A stretch of 64,000 bases of DNA from Achatina immaculata (GCA_009760885.1 CM019691.1:24489314-24553313), one strand, 5' to 3'. Counted from the first letter of the stretch, positions 11,040-22,446 are shown. A program made the numbers and translations. The notes: generated by a model from the sequence alone, not told the origin.

Positions 11040-11250
11040 ATTCATTCATTCACTCATTCGTTCATTCATTCATTCAGCTTTCCGAGCCATTGCGACTCAC
11101 TGCTGCAGAAAAGACTTGTCTCCCTTCCTCTCTGTTCTTAGTCTCCTCCTGCCAACTGTCCACTCCGAGGACTCGTAAGTCTTTTCCCTGGTTGTCACGC
11201 CGCCGTAGTCTTGGTCTGGCTCTTGGTCTGTCTCCATTTATCACTTCTAT
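11040..11250 (-). pseudogene. LINE RT tail relic ending NGSES, distal half of an interrupted element
   Basis: The minus strand reads EVINGDRPRARPRLRRRDN, then GVDSWQEETKNREEGRQ, then AAVSRNGSES and a stop. These are the GRPRxRWxDN...GVxxWxxxxxNRxxW...NGSES features of the family seen at 2840-3362. The 3' tail is (GAAT)n, visible as ATTC repeats at 11040-11080. The frame is cut at 11250, exactly where the mariner at 11252 begins. The upstream part resumes after 12556. Confidence 0.8.
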
Positions 11251-11251
11251 A

Positions 11252-12553
11252 AGGCCCGACAATTATGTAATGACCAAGATTTTATTATGGCCAAGACAAA
11301 AATGCCATCTATGGAGCAAAGCATAGAATCCAGAGAGAAAACCTTCATCTATGATCTGGCAACTTTTTATCGCCGCCAGATAAGCAGACGACAAACAAGC
11401 CGCCATTTTGTTGACCTAGTCAGTTGCATTGTTACGTAATCAGCATGGAGCAAAAAGCAAATATTAAATTCTGCTTAAAACCCGGAAAATGTGCCATTGA
11501 GACAGTTGAATTCATGCGACAAGTTTATGGGGATAATTGTTTATCTCGTGCACAGATATTCAGGTGGTATTCCCCATTCAAAAGTGGTGTGGAAACGGTT
11601 ACAAATGCAACTAGATATGGAGACCCAATTTCTGTTCGTAATGAGGAACCCAATGCAAAAGTTAGAGAACGGATACAAGAAGATCGTTGTTTGATTGTGA
11701 GGATGATGGCAGATGAATTTGGTGTTAACCGAGAGACCGTTCGTAAAATTTTAGTGAAGGTTTGGGCAAGAAGAAAGTTGCTTGGAGGTTTGCACTACAT
11801 TCATTGTCTGATGACCAAAAACATTCGCGTGTTGAGTACGCGAAAGACATCATCAAAACGTGTCGCAGAAATAAATATTTCTTAAATTTAATTGTAACAG
11901 AGAATGAAACATGGATTTTCCGCTATGATCCCACAACTAAACGCCAAAGTGCTCAGTGGAAGTCATCATCATCACCAAAAGGCAAAAAAATTCGTCTTCA
12001 AAAGTCGAAAGTGAAGACAATGTTGGTGTGCTTCTACGACAGCAAAGTAGTTATTCATAAAGAATTTGTTCCAGAGGGACAGACTGTCACTGCCAAAGTT
12101 TATTTAACTATTTTGAAACGCCTATTGAAAAGGATTCTCCGAGTCCGACTTGAGTATTCAATAGTTTTTTTCCCTCTTCATGATAATTTACCAGCTCACC
12201 AGGCTGTAGTTGTACAGAAATTTTTGGCCCAAAAACAATTGTGTGTTCTCAACAATCCCCCTTATTTCCCAGATTTGTCTCTCTGTGATTATTTTCTATT
12301 CCCAAAATTAAAATTAGCATTGAAAGGGCGCTTCTTTGACGATACTGATAACATCCAAAGGGCTTGTAACATCGAGTTTAAGGGCCATAGCAACAGAAGA
12401 ACTGTAGAGGTCGTTCCAGTGTTTGTTAGATCGTGCCACTCGCTGTATCACTGCACAAAGGGCTTACCTTGAACAAAATACAGGTTATATCTTCAACTGT
12501 TGTTTATTTTATTTTTTACTGTAATTAGTCTCATTACTTAATTGTCGGACCTT
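11252..12553 (+). mobile_element. Mariner-family DNA transposon, second subfamily
   Basis: The left end begins AGGCCCGACAATTATGTAAT after a TA at 11250-11251. The right end, read on the other strand, begins AGGTCCGACAATTAAGTAAT. The right TA has probably mutated (TG at 12553-12554). The length is about 1.3 kb. The termini and transposase differ from the three other mariners here, so it is a separate subfamily. It lies inside a minus-strand LINE relic. Confidence 0.9.
11445..12524 (+). pseudogene. Mariner transposase, DD34D type, frameshifted
   Basis: It starts at ATG 11445 (MEQKANIKFCLKPGK), preferred over the in-frame ATG 21 bases upstream because the family starts near this point. Features in order: a first HTH with AIETVEFMRQVYGD and LSRAQIFRWY, a second HTH ending ADEFGVNRETVRKILV, NETWIFRYDP, a second catalytic Asp in HDNLPAH, and PYFPDLSLCDYFLFPKLK with the third Asp. 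Thirty-four residues separate the last two Asp residues, the mariner DD34D spacing. Frameshifts near 11757 and 12410 break it. The C-terminus resumes as QRAYLEQNTGYIF in another frame. The first catalytic residue is Asn (ENETW) where the family has Asp (GDETW). Non-functional. Confidence 0.92.
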
Positions 12554-12556
12554 GTA

Positions 12557-12895
12557 CATGAACCCTCTGTCTGTTCTCGTCCATCTTTTCCGGGTGTCAG
12601 AGGCATCTCGTTGTGTTGTTTTACATAATAGTAGCTATAAGTGGAGACTGAGTTGGCTTGTGGATTTCTGTGTTGTTTTTAATTTTCCATTCTTGTGATG
12701 TAGGATTTCTAATCGGTAAAAAAAAAAATTCTTCTCAAAATTCTATTTTAAAAGATTTGTAGTTGTGCTTCGTCTTGTTTTTTTTTAAGTGCTCTGTATT
12801 CCAGAACCATGCAGAACAATTAGTCTAATCTACGTCATGTATATACAGTAATTAGTTTGGTGTTGTGGGACAGGACTTTTGATTGCAACACGTGT
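12557..12895 (-). pseudogene. LINE RT relic, proximal half of the element interrupted by the mariner
   Basis: Frame-corrected minus-strand reading around 12780-12890 gives KVLSHNTKLITVYT, then a degraded RLIVLHGSG segment. This aligns with KILSQNTKITIYTTIIRPAVMNGSE of the relic at 3219-3360. Between 12557 and 12780 only weak traces remain. With 11040-11250 this reconstructs a single 5'-truncated LINE tail split by the mariner. Decay is heavy and the boundaries are approximate. Confidence 0.5.
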
Positions 12896-12902
12896 CTAAG
12901 GC

Positions 12903-13425
12903 TTGGGGTGTACGAGAGACACTTTCTGTGTAGCGACGAGATACCTTCTTCATTTCCCTATCATGAATCACAGGATCAAGATCTGGAGGGCCCGTGCTTA
13001 CCTCAAGATAAGTACAGATGAAAAGCACCCATTGCACCAAGAACTCTCCAAAGAAAAGGATGGCGGGCTAAAGAGGCTGATAGACTGGCGGGCTAAAGAG
13101 GCTGATAGACTGGCTGGCTTTGCCATCATTGCAGATGGACAACCACTGGATCGAGCTGATATTGTTAACGCTCTCAGATAGGCAGATTGGAGGACTTCGA
13201 GGGCAGTGAATCTACATCGCTAGACTGAGAGAGCTGGAAATACAGATTGGCACGGCCAGGAACCAGGAGGCATACTGGACATGCGAGACAACTGGTCAGC
13301 CAACACAGGACAGGCACTATCAGCCGAAGGACGCTGATGAATATTGGAGGGGGGGGGGGGCGGTGGATCTGAGGACCTATGGACATGCCCGGAGTACAAT
13401 GATGATGACCCAGATCATAAACCGT
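12903..13425 (+). other. Unidentified ORF-like region, possible retroelement 3' end
   Basis: A 92-codon stretch (12903-13181) includes RIKIWRARAYLKISTDEK and DWRAKEADRLAGFAII. Inside it the 25-base unit GGGCTAAAGAGGCTGATAGA is directly repeated. Downstream come remnants such as LDMRDNWSANTGQALSAEGR and a short (ATG) run near 13397. The layout is like the degraded 3' end of a retroelement, but I do not recognise a domain. A G12 run lies near 13349. Confidence 0.3.
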
Positions 13426-13429
13426 AAGT

Positions 13430-14035
13430 GTCTAAGGCAAAATAAGTGTTGTTTTTTTGCTTGCATCAAAGTCGTAAGTGAATAATCTCCCTTCGTTTAT
13501 TTATGTATTCCCTCCCTTGACCGAATTTGCCTGACATTTAAACCATTTATTTGTTAAAGAGTCAGAAGAACAATCAAGAAGGTACGTACATCGTACCCCA
13601 GGGTGGTGTGTTTTACTGTTAATCATCAACATCAGCATCATCATTGCCATCATGATTATCAATTATAATCACTGCAAGAGGCACACAAGGCAGAAAAAAA
13701 CACCTTGTAATCCAATTTGATCATTTGCCTGTCTTTATGTTTCCCAGCTTGCTTTGTTTCTGTACCTTGGAGTTTATCTTGAAGGTCCATTTTGGTTGTT
13801 CTAGCTCTTCCCACGCCTTATGGATATAGCGGCAAATAGAGTACTAAATGTGTCGTGGCTGTTCAGGCCTTACTACAGCACACGTTAATCAAGTGACGAT
13901 ATGAACGGTGGCCATTTGATCATGTGATTGACTTGTTACTGGGTCACGAGAGGGCTTTTCTGGCGGGAGATTTGTAAGGAGAACAGCTGTGTGGAAGACA
14001 GAGGATGGGCATATGGAAGTATGCGAGATCTGAAT
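13430..14035. other. Unannotated
   Basis: No supported gene. A short imperfect (ATC)-rich patch is present near 13625-13660. Confidence 0.4.
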
Positions 14036-14039
14036 GTTG

Positions 14040-14110
14040 AAAAGGTGATTCAGTCAGTAACTTGCATATCCCTTGCGGAACTTTCCCTTCCTAACAGCTC
14101 TCCTGTATAA
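14040..14110 (-). pseudogene. Short LINE RT tail fragment
   Basis: On the minus strand, TACAGGAGAGCTGTTAGGAA followed by AAAGTTCCGCAAGG matches the last about 20 codons of the relics at 15045-15212 and 27820-28437 (YRSAVxxAKxRKDMQ). Only about 70 bases survive. Confidence 0.45.
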
Positions 14111-15000
14111 GTGATTTATACATGGAATATATGAGTGAGATCTTGGAGGTGGGCTTATGCTTGGACCTGTCCTTCAATGTTGAGGTCGTTCCTGAGTCAC
14201 GGCCAAAGCCAAGGTGACGTTTTCGTTTGTTTGGATGTTGTTGCCACTACTTCCAACAAGAGTCATCACACATGCGCTCTTTCACCACTAAATCACATGG
14301 TACACATACGAGGGGCAAACATGTACTCGGAGTCATCCGGAAAAAAAAAGAAACTTAACCCGCGTTCCTCACGCATTATTATTATTAGTGACCACCTTAA
14401 ACTATCATATTCAATTCCCCACCCAGGGTACACGGACTCCTCGGAATCGTCGAAGGTTTAGCAAGTCCAGATTAGGTCATCATCATCATCATCATCATCA
14501 GGCACCGTGCAGGTAGGCGTTGTCGACCATGCTTCTCAACAGAGCTCAGTCCTTGACAGGTAGGCTTTACCTCAGTATGCAGAATACTAAAAATGTGTGA
14601 AAGTTCCTAAAGTTCGCGATTATAATTGGCTTTAGGAGTCCATGAGCTGAAAAGATTGAGAAACGCTACGATCTTAAAACAGTGGTTTCAGCGTGGGCGA
14701 TACCGACACCTTAGCATTGGCAACAGTAGAGAGACTGGAGGGGGAGGGGTGGGTTAAAAATAGAGGAGTTAGGGGTATCAGAAACAGATGAGCGACAAAT
14801 GTTTTTGGAGACAATAGGGATGTGACCTAATAGACAAAGGAGGGGGGGGGGGAGGTGGCAGCCAGAAATAGTATGGGAACTACTAACCTACAGTCTGCCC
14901 TTCCTCCTGAGAATACACGTTTAGTAAAACATGATAGCTTAGTGTATCTAATTCCTTTATAAACACCTTCGCTATCGACCTCAGTAACATTTACACTGTA
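14110..15000. other. Unannotated; (ATC)n tract and G runs
   Basis: It contains (ATC)8 at about 14477-14500, adjoining sequence that on the minus strand could be the end of another retroelement (TGCACGGTGCCTGATGATG), and a G10 run near 14843. No coding region is supported. Confidence 0.4.
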
Positions 15001-15044
15001 CATGCAATTTCATCTCCATATCTGCCCAAAAAACAAAAAAAAAA

Positions 15045-15215
15045 AAGAAAAAGAAGAAGACCAAGACGAAGATGGCTGCAAGACATCGTTGACGATCTGG
15101 AAATGGATGCAACAGCAGCAGGCCATCTTGCTGACAACCGAGAGGCCTACAGGAGTGCTGTTTGGGAGGCAAAGTTCCGCAAGGGACATGCAAATGAATG
15201 AATGAATGATCTGCC
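15045..15215 (+). pseudogene. LINE RT C-terminal tail with (AATG)n end
   Basis: In one frame it reads RRPRRRWLQDIVDDLEMDAT, then AAGHLADNREAYRSAVWEAK. This is the terminal helix region with the GRPRxRW linker of a LINE RT, nearly identical in structure to the longer relic at 27820-28437. The last codons are frameshifted (RKGHANE instead of RKDMQMNE). It ends in AATGAATGAATG, the element's 3' microsatellite tail. The 5' edge is A-rich (AAAAAGAAAAAG). Confidence 0.75.
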
Positions 15216-15587
15216 CAAAGAATCCATTACACAAATGGGCTTCAACAAAAGTAACGCCAACATTAATAATGAGAGGACATACCATCGCTTATGTTTATTC
15301 GCAACAAATGTTCCCTAGAAACTAGAATTATTTATTGATCCAGCCCTTTCTTCTTCTCTGCAGAATGTATTAGATACGAAGGAATAATGTTTTAATGAGC
15401 GCATTGATAAGTACTGCGCGTTAACAGAGAGAAGTATTTACATAGTATGTTTCCCCAGGGCGCTACAGAAGGAACGCCCTGTCAGTAAGAGCCTACTGAA
15501 TGTTATGTATTAATATTCATTTAGATACATGAGTTAAGCACTGCAGTAAAACTGGCCCTAGCAGAGTATGGAGAGTCGGGGGCTGTG

Positions 15588-15920
15588 TGGTGTAGTTTTA
15601 CATAAACCTGTTCTAACAGAATAGAGATAGTTAAAATTGTATGGTACAGTTTCAAATAAACTGGTTCTAATAGAATAGAATATTTAAAACTGTATGGAAC
15701 AGTTTTACATAAACTGTTTCTAGTAGAGATAGTCAGAGCTGTATGGTGCAGTTTTACTAAATCTAGTTCTAGGAGAGTAGAGATAGTCAGAGCTGTATGG
15801 TGCAGTTTTAATAAATCTAGTTCTAGGAGAGTAGAGATAGTCAGAGCTGTATGGTGCAGTTTTACTAAATCTAGTTCTAGGAGAGTAGAGATAGTCAGAG
15901 CTGTATGGTGCAGTTTTACA
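15588..15920. repeat. 54-bp tandem repeat, about 6 copies
   Basis: The right part (15731-15920) has a near-perfect 54-base period starting AGTCAGAGCTGTATGGTGCA. The left part (15588-15730) holds older, diverged copies with small deletions. The unit length is a multiple of three, so the minus strand stays open as an 18-residue repeat (LLELDLVKLHHTALTIST). I see no sign that it is a gene. Confidence 0.9.
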
Positions 15921-16179
15921 GAAATAAGTAAAGGTAAGAAGGAATAGCGAAAGATGCAATGTGATGCGCATGTATAAAAATAAAACAAACGGTAGCAAAC
16001 TAATATTTCCGCTACATGCCTTCATGAATGAAGGCTAAAATAAAGAAAAAAAGCAAATAAACAGAAAAAGAGCACTTAGGTGGTAGAGATCCTCTTTGTT
16101 AGGACGTCAAGTATCGATTAATACGCCTCATAAGAGCATATTAAGGCTAGATAGAGTCAAGTATGAACGAAAATAATGA

Positions 16180-16318
16180 GGAAAGACAATTATTGGCTGA
16201 ATATAGTCACTAATGAAAAAAAGACAACTATTGGCTGAATATAGTCACTAATGAAAAAAAGACAACTATTGGCTGAATACAATCAGTAATGAGAAATGGC
16301 AACTATTGGCTAAACATA
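16180..16318. repeat. 38-bp tandem repeat, about 3.5 copies
   Basis: The unit includes GACAACTATTGGCTGAATAT and AGTCACTAATGAAAAAAA. The last copy is diverged. Confidence 0.85.
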
Positions 16319-16329
16319 GTTTTGTTTTC

Positions 16330-17018
16330 CCAGGCAGAAAAGGAAACTTACAGCAGAAATTCCAGAACACGCAAGCTTGACTAATCAAACACTTAAGGAA
16401 AAGATAGACTGAACGGTTAAAGCGAATGGTATAGCTGAAAAGGTCTCAAGACCCTACAAAATTCTTTCGATAAGAAGTTCATATTAATGTGTACATCTGA
16501 GTTTTGACATTGCACAAGACTTTTACAAAAGCGGTTATAAAAATTTCGCAGAGAAAATTGAGACCATCAAAACATAATATACAATTAAAATTCTTACAAC
16601 ATACAGACAACAGACAATGGCTTATAACATACACAGACAACGGTACCATGAGAACTCCAAGGTCATTGAAAACTGAAGGGTGTAAAAGGAGGATAGATAT
16701 ATCTGTAGAAAACCTATGTCGTTGTAATCTTGATTTTCCCTGACTTTTTTGGTGAAATCATGGGAAAGAAAGAAAAAGGAGTCGAATTCATCATACTTTA
16801 TCAGGTAAAGAGTGGCAAGAGACAACACTCTTCCTCTAAGCCATTTTAAGAATAGTGATGAAAGGAATTTTTTTTTCTATTTTTTTTTCATCACACCGAT
16901 TAATCTTTCAACACTTCTAGTTTTCTTTTATACTTGTATGTATGTACATTTTAGGATGTCATTTTTAAAACCAGTCTTTACTGATAACACTCTAAGTGCT
17001 TGAATATAGGTATTTTAT
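16330..17018. other. Unannotated, AT-rich
   Basis: No recognisable gene. The ORF-like stretches here (16504-16743 plus, 16622-16828 minus) overlap on opposite strands and have no motif. Confidence 0.45.
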
Positions 17019-17020
17019 TA

Positions 17021-18250
17021 CGAGGGGTGATTGATAAGTTCTCGGCATAAGGTACAACGGATTATTTGTGGACAGCTTTTTGGGATTATTTCTCATCATG
17101 CACTTAGTCCAGCGATACTGGAGCATACGGATCCCTTATTTGTAAAAGTCAGCATCTTGTGGTCTACAGCATGAATGACGTCATCATCTGAAGCAAATTT
17201 GCGACCACTGAGCTCCTTTTAGAGTTTGGTAAACAGATAATAGTCTGAAGGGGCCAAATCTGGGGAATAAGGAGGATGTTCAAGAAGCTACAAGCCGCAT
17301 TCACGAGTGGCAGCCATTGCCACCGCCGACTTGTGAACTGGAGCATTGTCTTGATGAAAGATGACTCTTCACGCTTTTCCTTCAATTTGACCCACAGTTG
17401 CTTCACACGATTAGCGTAACAGGCCCCGGTGACCGTTCTGCCCTTTTGAAGATAGTCTACCAATAGCACACCTTCTGAATCCCAAAAGATAGAAGCCATC
17501 ACTTTGCCTGCAGACAGAACCACCATTTTTTAAGAGGTTGGGATCCTTGATTTTTCCACTGCTTTGACTGTTCTTTGGTTCCTGGTTGACAAAGATGAAC
17601 GTAAATCATAAATTGCTGAAGAAACTTGTCAGGATGTACAGAAAAATGACCAAGATTGTCTCTTGACATGTTGAGATGCTGTCGTTTGTGATCAGCTCCA
17701 ATAAGTTTCGGGACCCATCGAGCAGAGAGATTTGTCATTTGAAGATCATTGTGAATAATGGCATGAACACGTTCCTGGGTTATGCCCAACTCAGTAGCAA
17801 TGTATTGGTCAGTTAGTCGTCGATCCTTCATTATCATATCATGGATTCTGTCGGTGGTTTCATCGGTGGTTAACGTTCTTGGTCTTCCTGGACGGGGATA
17901 ATCTTCCAGACTGTCCCTTCCATGTTTGAATTGAGCTGCCCATTTCTTCACTGTGCTGTAAGAAGGGGCACTCTCCCCTAGAGTCTCCACCATATCCTCA
18001 TGGAACTCCTTCGATGATAGGCTCTTGATGCAGAAGTAGCGAATGACTGCTCGATGAAAAATGTTATCCATTTTCTCAATTTCTGTCACCCCTAACTACT
18101 TCAGTAGCCTGTAAAAAAAATTGGTTTCAGTTAATTTCTTGAAACTTGGATGTTTAATCTTACATTAACCTGATCTACAAATGTACCTAATATCAACTGT
18201 GCGTTTCAAATATGTGTACCTTATGCCGAGAACTTATCAATCACCCCCCA
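17021..18250 (-). mobile_element. Mariner-family DNA transposon, copy 2 (defective)
   Basis: The ends carry GGGGTGATTGATAAGTTCTC and its inverse near 18215-18248, flanked by TA at 17019-17020 and 18251-18252. It is the same subfamily as copies 1 and 3, in minus orientation. Family A repeat sequence starts within about 30 bases of the right end. Confidence 0.92.
17080..18089 (-). pseudogene. Mariner transposase (SETMAR-like), broken
   Basis: The best preserved N-terminus of the three copies: RAVIRYFCIKSLSSKEFHED, LEDYPRPGRPRTLTTDE, TELGITQERVHAII, RWVPKLIGADHKRQ. The region that should hold TMDETWVH is FLQQFMIYVHLC, so a short deletion has removed the first catalytic Asp while keeping the frame. 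A frameshift near 17510 separates the two halves. Another near 17360 throws HQDNAPVH out of frame. An in-frame stop lies in the C-terminal DFYKxGIRMLQ segment. The start codon position is GTG, as in copy 1. Non-functional. Confidence 0.92.
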
Positions 18251-18269
18251 TATTTTGTACTCATCAGAT

Positions 18270-18600
18270 ACGATGACGCTGTTTGTTTTGGCAGCCAGCA
18301 ACCCGAAGCTGACACGCTAGCATCAGGGTTGGCGAACCATAGCTGACCAACATCCTGCCCCACCTCGACGTTGGTGTCCCCCAGTAACATGTCTAGCCTG
18401 GCTAACGCGATTTCCGTAGTCCCCATGGCGACTGAGTCTGCTAAAGAAGTATTGCACAGCTCTCTGCTTTTTTAGCTGCAATCAGAAACTGAAAAAAATA
18501 GCGGTCATGACCCACTTCTACGCCGACAATATGCTGTACCTCAACATCTTCACCACATAGACTGCAAAGAACAGTGAGATTGAAGAAGAAGAAGAAGGAG
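18270..18600 (+). repeat. SINE-like dispersed repeat, family A, copy 2
   Basis: Opposite orientation to copy 1. Landmarks are GTTGGCGAACCATAGCTGAC, CTAGCCTGGCTAACG, GAGTCTGCTAAAGAAG, TGCAAAGAACAG, and a (GAA)n tail at about 18575-18600, which I take as its 3' end. Confidence 0.75.
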
Positions 18601-18749
18601 GAGGAGGAGAAGGAGAAAAGAAATATAAGAATTCATCAGGAGAATCACACTGGAAATAGATAATCAAAACATGCATTAAAGTCACAATGACAGTCGTCTT
18701 TATAAAGAGTCGCTACTGGACAGGTACAGATTATAGCAGACCTGTCTCT

Positions 18750-18966
18750 TGGAAGCTTTGAAGTGGACTCGGCAAGGTAAAAGAGGCACAAGGCGATCCA
18801 AAATGACATGGAGACGACGCACTGCAGAGAAAATGCTGGTCAGTATAGGGCTGACTTGGAAGACAGACAAGAAGGAAGGAAAGGGCGGACAAGAGTGGAA
18901 ATATTTTGTCTGTCTTCAACACTGAAACAATAGGAGTGAGTGAGTGAGTGAGTGAGTGAGTGAGTG
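18750..18966 (+). pseudogene. LINE RT C-terminal relic with (GAGT)n tail
   Basis: The frame reads ALKWTRQGKRGTRRSKMTWR, then AEKMLVSIGLTWKTDKK, then GQEWKYFVCLQH. This is the RWTPxGKRxRGRPKxTWRRT...GLTW...W..FV.AL sequence typical of the end of a LINE RT. It ends in (GAGT)n at 18933-18966. Most of the protein is missing. Confidence 0.7.
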
Positions 18967-19049
18967 AAAACGAACGAACGAACTTTCAAAGGGTTAAGAA
19001 TTGGGCACGCAGGCCCGTCTAACATTCTGCTCTTCATTATACAGCTTTC

Positions 19050-19054
<5 letters not shown>

Positions 19055-19084
<30 letters not shown>
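19055..19084. repeat. (GA)n microsatellite
   Basis: About 15 GA units. Confidence 0.95.
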
Positions 19085-19086
<2 letters not shown>

Positions 19087-19704
19087 TAGCCAGAATGAAG
19101 TCCCCTGACACGCAAACACTTTTTTAAACTGCATTCAGTAAACAGACAATAACTAGACACATAGATTTCTGCACAATCCCGTCACTTCATGAAACCCACA
19201 GAATGGGGATTAAATCACTTCCACTCATCGTCTCGCTCTTTCGCGATGTCTGCCATGGCCGCTTCATTAACTGGATGATTCAGTGCTCGTCACACGTTTA
19301 AACTGCCACATTAGAACTGTATCAACAATATCATCCACGCTTGACTTAACACGCCATTTGTTGACTTCATGTCCAGTGTAATAGTTTCCTGTTTTTCTTT
19401 GTCTCGTTCAAGATTTAAAACTCTGTGTGTGTGTGTGTTTTGTGTTCTAAAATTCACACTCACATTATTGTATTTACTCTCGCATTTAAATACAAAGCGA
19501 ATAGTTTCAGAGAAAAATCCATAGAACATTTTCTGTTATGGTATTTATTCTATTTCATCATCTTCCCATTGTGCCTTTGAGTGGTTATAGTTCTGAAACG
19601 GTTTTTCTTCCCATGAAATATAGCTGTCTACCTGGGTACTTGAAACTTAGTTTGTTGCTCTTTTGTGTGTTTTTACTTGAATTGCTAAGTGATTTTGTAC
19701 TTAC

Positions 19705-20000
19705 TGGTTCTCAGTCGTTGGTTCTCAGTGATCGGTTCTCAGTCATTGACTCCCATTCATAAGTTGACAGTCATTGGTTCTCAGTCATCGATTCTCAAAC
19801 ATCGGTTCTCAGTCACTGGTTCTCAATTATCGGTTTTCACATGCTTTTTCAGTCATTGTTTCTTAGTCATCGATTCGGTTTTTAATCATTTATTCTCAGT
19901 CGTTGATTATCAGACACTGTTCCTCAGAGAGTTCTTCTCAGTCACTGGTTCTCATTCATCGATTCCCAGTCATTGCTTCTCGATTGTTAATTATCAGTTA
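19705..20000. repeat. Degenerate 14-15-bp minisatellite
   Basis: Many variants of GGTTCTCAGTCAT(C/T)G repeat over about 300 bases with heavy divergence, so the array is old. Confidence 0.8.
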
Positions 20001-20242
20001 TCTCTTATACCAGAACACGTGTTGCTGTGCACCATGGGGGAAAAGGAACTCCAGCCAGAAAGCTGTTCATGGGCTCGACCACTTCCCTAAGTCGCAGCTT
20101 TTCGTGACACATTCAGCAGATTATTTATAATGCATTGGAGCGCTGCCCTCTTTGACTACCTTTTTAAATTATGTGAATTGTAGAAGAAAAGGAATTTGAT
20201 GTATTTAATCTAGTTTCTCCGCATGATGATAAATTTGAAAAC

Positions 20243-20640
20243 GTTCATAATTCTCTCTCTCTATCTCTATCTCTTTCTCTCTCTCTCTCTCTCTCTTTCT
20301 TTCCGAACCTTAAGAGCCCAAGACACATAGGGCTTCCGCAAAGGGTTTTCCACAAACGCATGTTCTTTGCCTTTTTTCCGCTCTTGCCCACGTGAGCCCT
20401 CTGTTGCTCAACATCCTCTCTGTTGTTCTTCTCCATGTCTCCTTTGTTCTACCCTTACTTCTGCTCCCCTGTGGTGTCCATCTTGGTGCTCTTTTTGGTA
20501 GTGAGTGGTCAGTCATCCGGAGCACATGTCCCAACCATCGCCAGCGTCGTTCTTCAGTAATTGCTGTCACTGACTTTTGCGTTTCTGCCAACAAGATGTT
20601 ATTTCTTATGGTGTTTGGCCAAACTATTCCATGATTCTAT
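20243..20640 (-). pseudogene. LINE RT C-terminal tail with (GA)n end, minus strand
   Basis: The minus strand reads AETQKSVTAITEERRWRWLG, HVLRMTDHSLPKRAPRW, GSRSKGRTKETWRRTTE, RMLSNRGLTWARAEK, and EALCVLGS at a stop. It is followed by (GA)n, seen as CT repeats at 20252-20300. This is the complete end of a LINE RT C-terminal domain with few lesions. The same family occurs at 36186, 37545 and 52000. Confidence 0.85.
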
Positions 20641-21165
20641 TCTTATTTATGTATTTATTTATTTATTCCAGGAAACCACACGCTGGACACGACCGCACAA
20701 GAATCTCTCAGCCTCTAGTTCCCTTCACACCTGACCTTCTTCATTAGACCAAGATTGACTTCGAAACTACCAGCAGCGGAATGACATGGACGACACAGAC
20801 TGGAGGTGATCCCCGCACAATTCCCCAAAGCGTCATTTTGAAATCAGCCAATTTAGAAAACGGGAGAGTACCAATGAAACTGACCGTCATCATACTAATG
20901 AGAAACGTTCTTTAAGCGAAGGGTTATGAAAGCTTCTTTACAGATGGAATATAAACTATCATTCTCTTTTGTTCTTAGTAATTCTATGACACGCATTGCT
21001 AAGAATGTGGCCGCTTTGCCTGTAAAGTTTAATTTAGTTCTTTCGTGCAGGCTTCAGGGAAATCCTTGATAGTCCCTGGACGTGCTTTTCTCTCATCACA
21101 GCCAGCCTTTTGTGTTGCATCTAACAGACTTCTCAGAATCAGTAACAGTTAGGTCTTCTGGAAGC
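20640..21165. other. Unannotated
   Basis: A short (ATTT)n patch near 20648. Otherwise no feature that I can support. Confidence 0.45.
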
Positions 21166-21169
21166 CAAA

Positions 21170-22297
21170 ATGACAGAGATAGAACAATAATTAATTGTAG
21201 ATACAATAGTCGATTGTTGATACAGAGAGAGAAAAATAATCAACAGTAGATAGAGAGAGAACAATAATCAACAGTAGATAGAGAGAGAACAATACTCAAC
21301 AGTAGATGGAGAGAGCACAATAATCAATAGCTGATAGAGAGAGAACAATAATCAACATTAGATAGAGAGAGAACAATAATCAATAGCTGATAGAGAGAGA
21401 ACAATAATCAACAGTAGATAGAGAGAGAACAATAAACAACAGTAGATAGAGAGAGAATTATAAATAACTGTGGATACAGATAGAGAACAAAAATCAACAG
21501 TAGATAGAGAAAGAACAATAATCACCAGTAGAGATAGAACAATAATTAATTGTAGATACAATAATCGATTGTTGATACAGAGAGAGAAAAATAATCAACA
21601 GTAGATAGAGAGAGAACAATAATCAACAGTAGATAGAGAGAGAACAATAATCAACAGTAGATAGAGAGAGAGAACAATAATCAACAGTAGATAGAGAGAG
21701 AACAATAATCAACAGTAGATAGAGAGAGAACAATAATCAATACCTGATAGAGAGAGAACAATAATCAACAATAGATAGAGAGAGAACAATAATCAACAGT
21801 AGTTAGAGAGAGAACAATACTCAACAATAGATAGAGAGAGAACAATAATCAACAGTAGATAGAGAGAGAACAATAATCAACAGTAGATAGAGAGAGAACA
21901 ATAATCAACAGTAGATAGAGAAAGAAGAATAATCAACAGTAGATAGAGAGAGAACAATAATCAATAGCTGATAGAGAGAGAACAATAATCAATACCTGAT
22001 AGAGAGAGAACAATAATCAATAGCTGATAGAGAGAGAACAATAATCAATAGCTGATAGAGAGAGAACAATAATCAATAGCTGATAGAGAGAGAACAATAA
22101 TCAATAGCTGATAGAGAGAACAATAATCAATAGCTGATAGAGAGAGACAATAATCAATAGCTGATAGAGAGAGAACAATAATCAATAGCTGATAGAGAGA
22201 GAACAATAATCAATAGCTGATAGAGAGAGAACAATAATCAATAGCTGATAGAGAGAGAACAATAATCAATAGCTGATAGAGAGAGAACAATAATCAA
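21170..22297. repeat. 28-bp minisatellite, about 40 copies
   Basis: The unit is GATAGAGAGAGAACAATAAT plus CAACAGTA or CAATAGCT. The first form dominates the left two thirds. The second forms an almost uniform block from about 21955 to the right end. Occasional units lack one or two GA. A diverged left-end block (21170-21240) is repeated near 21530-21600. Confidence 0.95.
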
Positions 22298-22392
22298 TCA
22301 GTTTTTTTCCCCTTATAAGAATAACGGTACGCCTTCCCTGCGGGACAATTTTTAAAAAACGACGAAATTAAAAGAGTTTGGCCAGAAAGAAA

Positions 22393-22401
22393 GACAGACA
22401 G

Positions 22402-22446
<45 letters not shown>

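Noticed and set aside
15521..16025. 155-codon minus-strand ORF with an 18-residue repeat
   Set aside because: A 54-bp tandem repeat with period a multiple of three, and an alternative frame is also open. No domain.
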